The position numbers and the translations under genes were made by a program. Positions 50,451 through 59,512 of a DNA stretch of 64,000 nt are shown here, piece after piece; within the stretch, counting starts at the first letter, position 1; the number at the start of each line of letters is the position of its first letter. The DNA is from Bacteroidales bacterium (GTDB lineage: Bacteria; Bacteroidota; Bacteroidia; Bacteroidales; UBA932): contig JAFZVU010000081.1 of assembly GCA_017617655.1 (NCBI GenBank), positions 1 to 64,000 on the forward strand, given 5' to 3'. The notes below the pieces were generated by a model. That model was not told where the DNA came from, ran no database searches, and worked only from the letters and a program-made list of their open reading frames with translations.

Positions 50451-52922
50451 TTAACGAGCCATATCTCCCCACTTGAACGTATTCAAAGGCGTAACTGTAG
50501 TCACATCGGTGGTCCCCAACTTCATACCATCCCAGTACCAGTCGTCATATACGCAACGAACGTATGTATCAGCAGAGCTAGTCGTTTCACCCGGATGGGG
50601 AACAGGAGTCTGCTTAGATGCTGCGTTCGTTCCATCATATACTGTAATAAAACCAGAACTACACCAATACTGCGTTGTTTCTCCATTATTAGTACTACCT
50701 AAAAGGCGTTCTATCTTACCATCCGCATTAAGTTTGGCAATATATTGTATCTCGGCTACTGTGGGAACTCTCCATCGTCCAGCCGGATATCCAAACTCCT
50801 GATAAGAAGCACATCTACGGAAAGCGTTCGCGTAGGTCATAGGCCTAGTTGCACCTCGTGATGATGCAATCCTGAATTTGGGAGCTATAATATTGTCGGC
50901 ACTACCATCCCACCTTACAGGATAATAATATGACAGACGCCTGTTTGACCCTTGTATTGAAGCTGTATTGGAACTCCAGTCGGTGTCAGCAGCAGTAGGA
51001 TTGTTATTGTTTGGCCAGTTTGCCCTCAAATTATCTACAGTTGTCGTTCTGGGGTCACCAAGCATGAATTTTGAATCAGACGGCAACACAGTAGTTTCAA
51101 TAATTACCATATTGTAATTATTGTTGGTAGATGATCCACTTCCAGGCGAACTACCTAGATAATAAGTACCACCCTGAGTACCAACACTTCCATTATTCAC
51201 ATATGCAGAGTAAGGGCTGGTGGTCTGGGTATTTCTCTCCATATCAATCATGATGGCAGGGCTCTGCTTGATTGTAATGGTTTTAGAATACGATATGGCA
51301 TCCTTTTGACGTAAGGTAAAGACAATCTCGTACTCAGATACATCATATGTAGTACCTGAGAGGTCGTTATTGAGTATGTGATTAAAATGTATGTGCGCTC
51401 CAGTCTGAGTTGTCTGGAGTTCAAGCGTCATATTCCAGTTTGCAAGCGTGGAAGTAGACACCTGCTGCTTCGTACTTCCGCTGAAATCGTACTTGTAAGC
51501 AGTAACATCTACAATTTCGCACGGGTCTGAAGTCACATACGGTATCATCAGGTCGTTTACATTGTAGAGTGTGTACTCCGTATCGTTCACAAAGAGATAC
51601 CTTGCACCCTTGATCTCGGCTTCCTTGTCGGAGTCATTGATACCACTGCCCTGTCCGCCGCCGCCTGAGCCGGTATCCCTCTCCTGCCAGTCGACAACAT
51701 AATAATTTCCCGCAATCTCGAGAGCACCGCCTTCAAGTTCGCTTCCAAGGATGGAAACGTTGAGGAATATCTCGTACCAGTTGTTACGCAGGAACTGGGC
51801 ATGTGTACCATCCACAGCAGAACCAGGGCAATATACGCGGTAATAGTACTGCTTGCTCATTGAACCCCAGGTAAGGTCGGCATTGGAACCCGGATCGCGG
51901 TCCCAGGGGATCATAAGCTTGAGATAAGGCTCACTGTCTGAGCCGAACTCCCAGCTTTCAGGATATGTGTAGAAAGGAGATTTGCAGGGATGAAAAGTGC
52001 CGGTCAATTCAGTTCTATCCCAATCTTCTGTTTGTTCATTGTACTCATAGGTAGAGTAGCTGTGACTGACTCCGGCATTCATATCAAACTCGAAAGGCTG
52101 ATATTCGATAAGATCTGAATTCGCAACAGGAGCGCCGCTCACCCTGCCGGTCTTGGCTCCGTTCACGAGATAGATCTGCATCTCATCGGTACGGGGTCTC
52201 CAGATTTCGTTGCGTGTATACGAAACATTATTGATTACCACAGTATTTTCAATGGTGGTATACTCCTCGGTCCTCACGTATACTGTCAGTTTCGCAGCTA
52301 CCCTTTTGAGATTGACAGGGACAGTCGCGATGGTAGTCTGGTGACGCTTGATCTGAGGAGAAGTCACCACGCCGTCTGAAGCCATGAGGAAATTTGACTG
52401 GGGAGTACGTACAGCGCCGTCGTTCATGTCCAGGTCACGGGTAAGCGCTTCCAGCTCCGGGACAGAGGTGCCGCTGAGATCCTCATCCTGGCCCTGCGCA
52501 GGCTGAGCCACGATTCTTGAGTGGTTGGCTATCGCATATACGCAGAAGGTTTTGGCATTGTTGGGGCAGAGGCGGTTCAGGTCATCATCAGTTACCGCAA
52601 GGGAATAGGGAGCGTCTTTGCGAACACCCGTAAGATAACCGTGAAGCACCGCATTGCTGCTCGTGCCCCCTATAGGATATAAGAAATATTCAACGCTGGA
52701 AAGCAGATTCTCGTTGAGCGCATCCACACCATTCCTGTCTTCTGACTTAACCAGGAAATCATCGTCGCAGGAGAAAACAAGGCTTATCCCGTCCCCGTCT
52801 TGATAAACCGGAATCACCTCAGGATCCACCTTTATTGAGCATGAAAAGACGGATGCAAGCATGAGAGCCGCAAGTATCAGTTTTCCTATCGGTATTCTGT
52901 GCATGTTGGTCCTCCTCTTCAT
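50451..52922 (-). CDS. Large fimbrial lipoprotein with C-terminal FISUMP/lectin-like domain
   Basis: This 823-residue lipoprotein (SVFSC, Cys28; ATG six codons downstream also possible) has a fimbrillin/DUF4906-like N-terminal half with YFLYPIGGTSSNAVLHGYLT. The C-terminal region from about residue 690 has GYPAGRWRVPTVAEIQYIA, WCSSGFITVYDG and YVRCVYDDWYWDG, the layout of FISUMP/DUF1566-type domains with a C-type-lectin-like fold. Such a cap suggests a tip adhesin. It is separated from the 958-residue gene by 13 nt and abuts the next fimbrillin gene. Confidence 0.75.
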   Translation of the reverse strand: MKRRTNMHRIPIGKLILAALMLASVFSCSIKVDPEVIPVYQDGDGISLVFSCDDDFLVKSEDRNGVDALNENLLSSVEYFLYPIGGTSSNAVLHGYLTGVRKDAPYSLAVTDDDLNRLCPNNAKTFCVYAIANHSRIVAQPAQGQDEDLSGTSVPELEALTRDLDMNDGAVRTPQSNFLMASDGVVTSPQIKRHQTTIATVPVNLKRVAAKLTVYVRTEEYTTIENTVVINNVSYTRNEIWRPRTDEMQIYLVNGAKTGRVSGAPVANSDLIEYQPFEFDMNAGVSHSYSTYEYNEQTEDWDRTELTGTFHPCKSPFYTYPESWEFGSDSEPYLKLMIPWDRDPGSNADLTWGSMSKQYYYRVYCPGSAVDGTHAQFLRNNWYEIFLNVSILGSELEGGALEIAGNYYVVDWQERDTGSGGGGQGSGINDSDKEAEIKGARYLFVNDTEYTLYNVNDLMIPYVTSDPCEIVDVTAYKYDFSGSTKQQVSTSTLANWNMTLELQTTQTGAHIHFNHILNNDLSGTTYDVSEYEIVFTLRQKDAISYSKTITIKQSPAIMIDMERNTQTTSPYSAYVNNGSVGTQGGTYYLGSSPGSGSSTNNNYNMVIIETTVLPSDSKFMLGDPRTTTVDNLRANWPNNNNPTAADTDWSSNTASIQGSNRRLSYYYPVRWDGSADNIIAPKFRIASSRGATRPMTYANAFRRCASYQEFGYPAGRWRVPTVAEIQYIAKLNADGKIERLLGSTNNGETTQYWCSSGFITVYDGTNAASKQTPVPHPGETTSSADTYVRCVYDDWYWDGMKLGTTDVTTVTPLNTFKWGDMAR

Positions 52923-54661
52923 TACGGTATGGTTATCATGTAGTTATCGCGGTTTATCTCGGTGTCGGCATCTGAGTCTCGACCGCTGTTACGAACCACG
53001 AAATGAAGGAATATCCTGCTCCCGCTGGACGGAGTGCCTTTCGGTCTTACGGTAAGGGTAACTTGACCTCCGTCACGCTGAGGATTGATGGTTATAGACT
53101 CAGATCCTGTGCCTATACCTGATGCAGAGGTTCCGCTTTCAAGAGTGACAATGAAATCTTCGGTATTGCCGCTAGTACCGACAGTGAGCACACCGTTCAC
53201 GGGTGTATATATCCTGAAGGTTCCTTTGGCGATATATTGACCTGCAGTAGAAGCTGACGTGAGCTGTATCACATCGTGCCTTCCGTTAGCGTCGGTATAC
53301 TTTTCGCCTTCCACATAAGTGTTCTCCGTGAACTTGAGCTGAGTTGTGGAGATGGCATCACCTTCATAGGCCATAGGGTACTGTTCATAAGTCCAGGGCA
53401 GCTGGTTGAAGCTGACGACAACCTGATGGTCGGCGAAACTCAATTCGAGCAGATACTTCTTGCCGGCTATGATAGCACCTGTAGTGTTCGGATTATTGAC
53501 CTTGGGGAAACGATAAGTGAAGGTACTAGCAGTCTGCGCAGTGGAACTGGTGTCACCATATTTCACCTCGATGAGAGGAGAATCGGCACTGTATGTAACC
53601 ACGCCTTCATCGTCAACATTCTCAACTGTAGGTTCGAGCGATGAATAGTACATCGGCCACGCGAGGAAGAACTGGGGATCGGCATCATCTGCAAGTACTG
53701 CGCTGTTGGATACGTCATATACTTTGTTAGCTTCCGTAGCGTGGTCTTTGTTGTAAAGAGTTATCGGAGTGGTGATTTTGTTGGGCCAGTAAGCATAACG
53801 ATTGGGAGTGCTGCTGGGGTCGGCAACCGGACTATCATATTCAACAACCGTACTGGGAGATTCTCCGGTATTGAAGTTGATTCTACCGCTTCCGATATAC
53901 GGGAAATTCTTCAGTTGCACACTGTATACCTTCACATCTTTATCAGAGTTGTTGGTGATGGTTATGCCTATGGCGCCGAAGAAATGCTTCAGCTGCATGG
54001 GCACTACGGAATTGGAGCCCGCTGTCCTGTCTGCAGCATTTACAGTATTAACTTCAGAATATGAGAAGTCAAACTGCGGCGATGAAGTAGTCAGGCCTGT
54101 TGCAGGCACAGTGAGGACTCTTGTTGATTCATCGAAACTCAGTGCTGTTCCGTCGTGGAACAAATCTTCAATTGTTAAAGGAGGCTCTTGTGACTTTCCA
54201 TCGCGCACCAGCCAACCGAAGAAGGAATGCAGGCCAGACTTGGTCCATGGATATGCAATTGACAGGTCAGGTCCACCGTAAGTACTACCTAAACCAGTTG
54301 TTCCGTCCGCACTCCAATACGGCCAGTATGGAGTTGTATTGGCATCGGCTGGTGGTGTAATCTTATCGGAGAAGTATTTCACTACATCACTTGTTCCAAT
54401 GGTGCCATGGCCGCTCAACTCTCCGCTGAAGCCAGTAAGGAAGTCATAGACCAGAATCTGTGTACGGGGGTAAGCAAGATCACTCGCATTCAGCAAACCC
54501 TTGGTCGATGCTATCGCAGGTGCGAAAGTAATAGCATCTACGTCTTCCTCAACAGGCGGAGTCAGCGGCTCGATACGCGTGCAGCCTTGCAGGAACGCAA
54601 GCGGCAGCACTGCCGCCAGCGTCATTGCCATGCCAATTATATATTTATGTGTCTTTTTCAT
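52922..54661 (-). CDS. Fimbrillin-family lipoprotein, long form
   Basis: This protein has 579 residues from the ATG giving a lipoprotein signal (AFLQGC, Cys27). The upstream open frame is rejected because it overlaps the preceding hairpin and shows no signal. Fimbrillin features include an ASTKG site near residue 50, AVVPMQLKHFFGAIGITITN (written as VVPMQLKHFFGA), and strands with TPITLYNKD and FTYRFPKV. The last 100 residues form an additional domain (TINPQRDGGQVTLTVRPKG). It is preceded by a conserved intergenic hairpin at 54664-54701. It is probably an accessory pilin between stalk and tip genes. Confidence 0.78.
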   Translation of the reverse strand: MKKTHKYIIGMAMTLAAVLPLAFLQGCTRIEPLTPPVEEDVDAITFAPAIASTKGLLNASDLAYPRTQILVYDFLTGFSGELSGHGTIGTSDVVKYFSDKITPPADANTTPYWPYWSADGTTGLGSTYGGPDLSIAYPWTKSGLHSFFGWLVRDGKSQEPPLTIEDLFHDGTALSFDESTRVLTVPATGLTTSSPQFDFSYSEVNTVNAADRTAGSNSVVPMQLKHFFGAIGITITNNSDKDVKVYSVQLKNFPYIGSGRINFNTGESPSTVVEYDSPVADPSSTPNRYAYWPNKITTPITLYNKDHATEANKVYDVSNSAVLADDADPQFFLAWPMYYSSLEPTVENVDDEGVVTYSADSPLIEVKYGDTSSTAQTASTFTYRFPKVNNPNTTGAIIAGKKYLLELSFADHQVVVSFNQLPWTYEQYPMAYEGDAISTTQLKFTENTYVEGEKYTDANGRHDVIQLTSASTAGQYIAKGTFRIYTPVNGVLTVGTSGNTEDFIVTLESGTSASGIGTGSESITINPQRDGGQVTLTVRPKGTPSSGSRIFLHFVVRNSGRDSDADTEINRDNYMITIP

Positions 54662-54663
54662 AT

Positions 54664-54701
54664 TTGTGACCTGGAGCGGTATCACCCGCTCCAAGCCTAT
54701 A
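54664..54701 (-). promoter_or_regulatory. Conserved fimbrial intergenic hairpin, copy 1
   Basis: Stem GGAGCGG (54673-54679) with CCGCTCC (54686-54692), loop 6 nt, flanked on the plus strand by TTGTGACC on one side and GCCTATA on the other. The same flanks surround hairpins at 59468-59503 and 60780-60817. No T-run follows, so it is not a standard terminator. Confidence 0.65.
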
Positions 54702-54713
54702 GCTGTATTCAAA

Positions 54714-55865
54714 TTACAAGCCAAGTGAGATATCGATGGTTGTAGAGTATGTCTTAGGATCCCAAGCTTCGATTGCAGGGTCGAAGGTGATCTGCTGTCC
54801 GGCAGGGCCAAGAGTGATGTTGTAAGTGATGGCCTGGTTCATCTCCCATGCGAATACAGAAGTGTTGGCGTTGCCGCTGTCGATAAGGAGGTCAGCTGAG
54901 AACACTTTGTCGTTCTGTACGAGGTAAGGATCGGCAGGATAGTCAGGATAAGTGGCGTCACCTTCCTGAGTGCGGTAAGCTTTGATGGTCACTTTGAGGC
55001 TGATCTTCTGCTGGCCTGCAGCAAGAGCCTGAGGAAGTGCATAGAACTCAGGGATTACGAGCTGGCCTTCACCCATAACCAGATTGTGGAGACGGACATC
55101 CTTGAAGAGGGTGTTGTCAACGTCATTGGTAACGGTGGTAACAGGAGTCCATACATGATAACCTTCTGAATCGGTCGGTTTGGTCCACTGGATTACGCCG
55201 TTGTCGGTGCTTGAGAGGTCGAGGGTGCAGCTACCTTTGGTATAGATACCTGAAAGGATAACCTCTGAAAGGGTAACTTCCCATTTGGTCTTGGTGTTGG
55301 TAACGGTCTCAATCTTCTCGTTGGTGCCGAGGATCACATTGACCTTAACCTTTGCACCTGCGTGACGGAAGAGAGTGGGAACACCACCGCGTGCGCTGAC
55401 GCCGTCGTCGATCAGGTTAGCGTTGTCAGTGAAACCGACAGCCTTGTCTGCATACATGAAATCAACCTGGTTTGCCCTGGCTCCGAAGTCGATGTTGTTG
55501 TAAGTGATCTGGTTCTGAGAAACCTCCGGAACACCGCCGTTGGTGTTGAAAGGATAGTAGCAGAAGAAATCTACTGACTGGTTCTTGGGCCAATAGTACG
55601 GAGTTTCAGTGGTCCATACGTCATTTACATCATCGTATTTCACTTCATTGTTGTTGATGAAGTACTGGCCTGTAGTACCTGCAGTCCAGGCGTAAGCACC
55701 GAAAGTATCATTGGTAGGGAATGCAGAAACTGCCTTGGTTGCAGCTGCATAGTTTGCTACCTGGAAACCGATCTGGCTTTCATTTGCCACCTGCACCATA
55801 TCGCTCTTAGTGCAGGAAATTGTGAGAGTTGCAGCGATGGCTGCGAGAATGAAAAAACGTTTCAT
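54714..55865 (-). CDS. Fimbrillin (FimA/Mfa1-like) lipoprotein
   Basis: This 383-residue lipoprotein (LTISC, Cys18) has the family pattern shared by its neighbours: ATKAV near residue 43 as a possible trypsin-like maturation site, YYWPKNQSVDFFCYYPF, VDFMYADKAVGF, GVPTLFRHAGAKVKV, and a C-terminal strand region AWEMNQAITYNITLGPAGQQ followed by ITFDPAIEAWDP. In this class the N-terminal strand is removed and replaced by the C-terminal strand of the next subunit in the fibre. It is a candidate stalk subunit. Confidence 0.85.
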   Translation of the reverse strand: MKRFFILAAIAATLTISCTKSDMVQVANESQIGFQVANYAAATKAVSAFPTNDTFGAYAWTAGTTGQYFINNNEVKYDDVNDVWTTETPYYWPKNQSVDFFCYYPFNTNGGVPEVSQNQITYNNIDFGARANQVDFMYADKAVGFTDNANLIDDGVSARGGVPTLFRHAGAKVKVNVILGTNEKIETVTNTKTKWEVTLSEVILSGIYTKGSCTLDLSSTDNGVIQWTKPTDSEGYHVWTPVTTVTNDVDNTLFKDVRLHNLVMGEGQLVIPEFYALPQALAAGQQKISLKVTIKAYRTQEGDATYPDYPADPYLVQNDKVFSADLLIDSGNANTSVFAWEMNQAITYNITLGPAGQQITFDPAIEAWDPKTYSTTIDISLGL

Positions 55866-55895
55866 TAGTTTGATTTTTAGGTAAATATATAAAAA

Positions 55896-57017
55896 TTAAA
55901 AAAATATGCTTGTTGTCTGTTCTATGTTTTCCCAATCATTTACGGCAGGGTCGAAATAGACCACTGTGGGCACCTGATCCTCTATTCCGTCTCCATCCAG
56001 GTCAACACCGGCATTTTCTGCCAGGCAAGGAGCCAGGATGATGTTATATGTTATGTTCTGGTTGATGCCCCACCCTTCTACAGCCGAAGTCTTGAGCTTG
56101 GCCCCGATACGGACATGGTCTTCCGTCAGGAAGAGCTTGTAGCCGGCACCGGTATCCCTGTAGGTATGGATAGTAACTTCCATCACTATCTTCTGCTCTG
56201 TGCCAAAGGTCTGAGGCAGCACTATAAATGGAGTACCGATCTCATGGACGTCCGTATTCTCAAGAGTCGGCAGCTGCGAGATGTCGAACACCATTTCTGC
56301 CGGCGTTCCGGAAACTGTCCATGCGTTGGAATCAGGCTTCACCCACTCCTTGCCGTCCTGACCGAGGTTGAGGGTCAGGCTGCCCCTGGTGTAGATGTTG
56401 GAGAACTTGATGCTGTGGATGGTCACATCCCAGCGGGTCTTGTCTCCTGTGGGAGCCGTCACTTCGTCATAAGCCAGACGGAGATTCATACCCACCCTAG
56501 CCAGTGCGTGATGGAAGAGGGTAGGCACACCTTTATAATAATAGGTAGTAACAGGAGCCGTCATGCCGGGAGCTTTAGTGGCGTACATCAGGTCGACACC
56601 GGCGTTATCAGCGGTGCTCCAATTGTACCAGCTGATGCGGTTCTCTTTAACTACAGGGCCTTCATTGGCTGAGTAAGGCGAGTAGCAGATGAAGTCCAGG
56701 GCGCCGCCCTTCGGCCAGTAGTAGGTCGTTTCGGCGGTCCTCCAGACATTATCATAGAAGATGACTTTCTCGTTAGTCATGAAGTCGACATTCTCCGCAG
56801 GATCATCACCCTTGTACCATGCATACGCGCCGAACGGCGTATTGAGGTACTCAGCCGGAGTTGCGTCGGCACGGGTCATGGCCGCAGAGACATTGGCCAC
56901 CTGGAATGAGATGGTGCGGTCCGGGGCATCCATTTCAGCCCGGGCGCAAGCCACCATCCCGGCTACGGCAAAGGCCGCAGCCAGCACATTCCACATGGTC
57001 TTTCTAAGCGACTTCAC
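55896..57017 (-). CDS. Fimbrillin (FimA/Mfa1-like) lipoprotein
   Basis: This 373-residue lipoprotein (MVACARAE) has TRADA near residue 50 as the probable processing site, TYYWPKGGALDFICYSPYSA, GVDLMYATKAPG, GVPTLFHHALARVGMN and GWGINQNITYNIILAP with YFDPAVNDW near the end. It is the only short fimbrillin here with Arg rather than Lys at the putative cleavage site. The gap to the next gene upstream is only 19 nt. Confidence 0.85.
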   Translation of the reverse strand: MKSLRKTMWNVLAAAFAVAGMVACARAEMDAPDRTISFQVANVSAAMTRADATPAEYLNTPFGAYAWYKGDDPAENVDFMTNEKVIFYDNVWRTAETTYYWPKGGALDFICYSPYSANEGPVVKENRISWYNWSTADNAGVDLMYATKAPGMTAPVTTYYYKGVPTLFHHALARVGMNLRLAYDEVTAPTGDKTRWDVTIHSIKFSNIYTRGSLTLNLGQDGKEWVKPDSNAWTVSGTPAEMVFDISQLPTLENTDVHEIGTPFIVLPQTFGTEQKIVMEVTIHTYRDTGAGYKLFLTEDHVRIGAKLKTSAVEGWGINQNITYNIILAPCLAENAGVDLDGDGIEDQVPTVVYFDPAVNDWENIEQTTSIFF

Positions 57018-57036
57018 TTTACGAGTCGATTAAGAT

Positions 57037-58176
57037 TTAGAGCTGGATAGTAGCAGTAGCATCAACTGTAACCCAATCTGATACAGCAGGGTCGAAGGTG
57101 ATGATAACATCGTTCGGATCATCGTCATGTCCATCGGCACCATCAGCCTTGGCGGTCGGCTTAATCTTGATGGTGTAAACGATATTCTGGTTCATCTGCC
57201 AAGCCTGGAGGCTAGAGATGTCCTTGATATCGATTACCGGATTAAAGCTTTCCTCAATAGAGCGACCGTTGGGAAGGTTGGTCTTGATCTTTATCTTAAG
57301 CTCAAGTTTCTGAGTGTCTGAAGTCAGCTGCTGAGGCAGTACAAAACCGCTGGCTGCTGCGAGGTCCTGTGCAGTAGTGGTCAGCAGTACGCCGGTGGGA
57401 TATGTAGTGGCGTCGATGAGTTCCTGCGCAGATGTAGCTCCTGAAGCATTTGTCCAGATATTGACATTTACGGGATCGGTGGTAGTACCAATGTTGGTAA
57501 CAGGTTTGTCCCAGGTCTTGCCGTCAGAGTTAAGTGTCAGCTCAAGATTACCTTTGGTTTTGAAACCGCTGATCTTGGCGCTGGTAACAGTGACATCCCA
57601 AGTTGTAGTGCTGTTCGTAGTAGCGTCGGTATACTCAACGAAGTTAGCTTTGATCTTGAAGCTGAGTTTTGCCAGAGCATGGTTGAACACAGTGGGAACT
57701 CCGCTGAAGCCTGAATCGGCGGTATCGTCATCTGTAACCTCATTGACATTTGAGCTGCAAGTAGCCCTGTTGGCATACATCAGGTCAGTTGAGCCGACAG
57801 TAACGTCAGTGTAAGTAATGGAGTTCTTTGTAATTACAGGAACTGAGTTCGCATTATTATTGGTGCCGCTGAAGGGAGAATAAGAAATGAAGCTTATGCT
57901 TCCGGTCTTGGGCCAGTAGTATGTATTGTTAACGGTTTTCCATACAGAGCCTACTTTGTCGACTTTCTCGTTAACCATAAATTCGTCGGTATTGTTGAAC
58001 CAGGCGTAAGTACCGAAGGCGCCGTTCTCATAGAGAACACCAGTGGCCTTAGTATTAAGGTTATTTGCAACTTCGAAGCTGATTTCACGCTGAACAGCCT
58101 CAGGAGCATTCTCAATCTTAGAGCAGCCAGACATGGCTACAAGGGCAGCAGCTGCAATAATGAAGTACTTTTTCAT
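57037..58176 (-). CDS. Fimbrillin (FimA/Mfa1-like) lipoprotein
   Basis: This 379-residue lipoprotein (AMSGCSKIE) shows the shared motifs: NTKATG near residue 44, TYYWPKTGSISFISYSPFSG, STDLMYANRA, GVPTVFNHALAKLSFKI and AWQMNQNIVYTIKIKP, then ITFDPAVSDWVTVD. Close spacing to both neighbours (16-19 nt) indicates one transcript. The body diverges strongly from neighbours except at these motifs. Confidence 0.87.
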   Translation of the reverse strand: MKKYFIIAAAALVAMSGCSKIENAPEAVQREISFEVANNLNTKATGVLYENGAFGTYAWFNNTDEFMVNEKVDKVGSVWKTVNNTYYWPKTGSISFISYSPFSGTNNNANSVPVITKNSITYTDVTVGSTDLMYANRATCSSNVNEVTDDDTADSGFSGVPTVFNHALAKLSFKIKANFVEYTDATTNSTTTWDVTVTSAKISGFKTKGNLELTLNSDGKTWDKPVTNIGTTTDPVNVNIWTNASGATSAQELIDATTYPTGVLLTTTAQDLAAASGFVLPQQLTSDTQKLELKIKIKTNLPNGRSIEESFNPVIDIKDISSLQAWQMNQNIVYTIKIKPTAKADGADGHDDDPNDVIITFDPAVSDWVTVDATATIQL

Positions 58177-58192
58177 TGTTTGTTATAGAATA

Positions 58193-59428
58193 TTAGTCGT
58201 TTTCGTTAAGGTTAACATCAGCAGAATATACATCGGTCCATGCGACAACTGCAGGGTCGAAGGTAATCATATCAGTTGCGTAGGGATTGATAGAGATGCG
58301 ATATGTAATATTCTGGTTATCAAGCCAGTTGGTAATTGTACCATTATTGAGACGGACTGTTGAAGTAACAGATTCAGAAGCCCAGTACTTGGGATCCGTC
58401 TCGTCTGAAGGAGCGCTTGTGTAGTGGATTTTGATAGTGTAAGCAACCACGAGTTTCTGGTCAGTAGTTGTTGCAATGGGATCTGCAGTGGGATCAGTCG
58501 GGTCATCATCTGCTCCAAGAGCCTGAGGAAGAAGGATACGGCTGACACCAAGGCTGGTGTAGTTATTTGTAGCAGCGATATTGGCAGCAGTATTCTCAAT
58601 CAACTCAAGAGACAATGCGCTTGAAGGGGCGAAATCATAATCAGTATATGCAGTGTGGTCTGATGCCCAACGGGGAGTTGCCGGGGTTGTAACCGCAGGG
58701 GTCTGGGTGAACGAACCTTTGTTGTCAATGTTGACAATGTCTACATCAGTCAATTCTATCACGATTTTTTCGACATTGGGGTTCTTGCGGCCAATAGCGC
58801 GGAATGCAAAATTAATCTGGCAAAGAGCGTGATTGAAGATTGTAGGAACACCAACATATCCATTGTCGGAAGTACCATCCAGTTGGTTATCCAACACAAC
58901 AGTACCGTCGACATTGGTTGTCTTAGAGCAATCTTTTGCAAGGTTGGCATACATCAGGTCAACATCTGTAGAGCTTACGATGGTGTAATCGGGGAAAAGG
59001 AAACCTTTGGTCACATCATAGGTGGGAACGTCAGAGAAGCCGTCAGTAGATGTTGTGTTACCTTGAGTATAGGGAGAATAAGATGCAAAAGTTATGTATC
59101 CTGTCTTTGTCCAATAGTAAGGAACAGAAGGTGCCCACATTGCAGGATCAGAACCAGTCGCCGCATTGTAAGAAATCTTTTCATTGTCCATGAATACATA
59201 AGTCTGGTCGGCAGCTGCGGCTTGCCAAACATCGTTTGTCCACCATGCTAAAGTTCCAAAAGGAACACTCTTAGGGTACTCAAGTCCAGTAGTAGCCTTG
59301 GTCTGCTGGAGATGATTCATCACACTGAAGGAGATAAGAGTCTGCTGAGTGCTCTCGACAGTCTCAATCTTGGAGCAGGCAGTAAGCGCTACCAGCGCTG
59401 CAACTGCGAAGAAGAAATACTTTTTCAT
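58193..59428 (-). CDS. Fimbrillin (FimA/Mfa1-like) lipoprotein
   Basis: This 411-residue lipoprotein (ALTACSKIE) has QQTKATTG at the putative maturation site, VPYYWTKTGYITFASYSPY, DVDLMYANLAKD, GVPTIFNHALCQINFAF and LDNQNITYRISINPYA with ITFDPAVVAWTDV. Its signal-peptide DNA is very similar to that of the two genes upstream. It is preceded by an 84-nt gap containing a conserved hairpin. Confidence 0.87.
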   Translation of the reverse strand: MKKYFFFAVAALVALTACSKIETVESTQQTLISFSVMNHLQQTKATTGLEYPKSVPFGTLAWWTNDVWQAAAADQTYVFMDNEKISYNAATGSDPAMWAPSVPYYWTKTGYITFASYSPYTQGNTTSTDGFSDVPTYDVTKGFLFPDYTIVSSTDVDLMYANLAKDCSKTTNVDGTVVLDNQLDGTSDNGYVGVPTIFNHALCQINFAFRAIGRKNPNVEKIVIELTDVDIVNIDNKGSFTQTPAVTTPATPRWASDHTAYTDYDFAPSSALSLELIENTAANIAATNNYTSLGVSRILLPQALGADDDPTDPTADPIATTTDQKLVVAYTIKIHYTSAPSDETDPKYWASESVTSTVRLNNGTITNWLDNQNITYRISINPYATDMITFDPAVVAWTDVYSADVNLNEND

Positions 59429-59467
59429 ACTATATTAATTATTTATTACTGATTTTCTATTTCAATT

Positions 59468-59503
59468 TGTGACCGGAGGCAGGGTCAGCCGCCTCCGGCC
59501 TAT
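59468..59503 (-). promoter_or_regulatory. Conserved fimbrial intergenic hairpin, copy 2
   Basis: Perfect 8-bp stem CCGGAGGC (59473-59480) with GCCTCCGG (59491-59498) and a 10-nt loop. Plus-strand flanks are TTGTGA and CCTATA, as in the other two copies. It sits between the stop of the gene at 59513 and the start of the gene at 59428. Confidence 0.65.
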
Positions 59504-59512
59504 ATTATTCAA

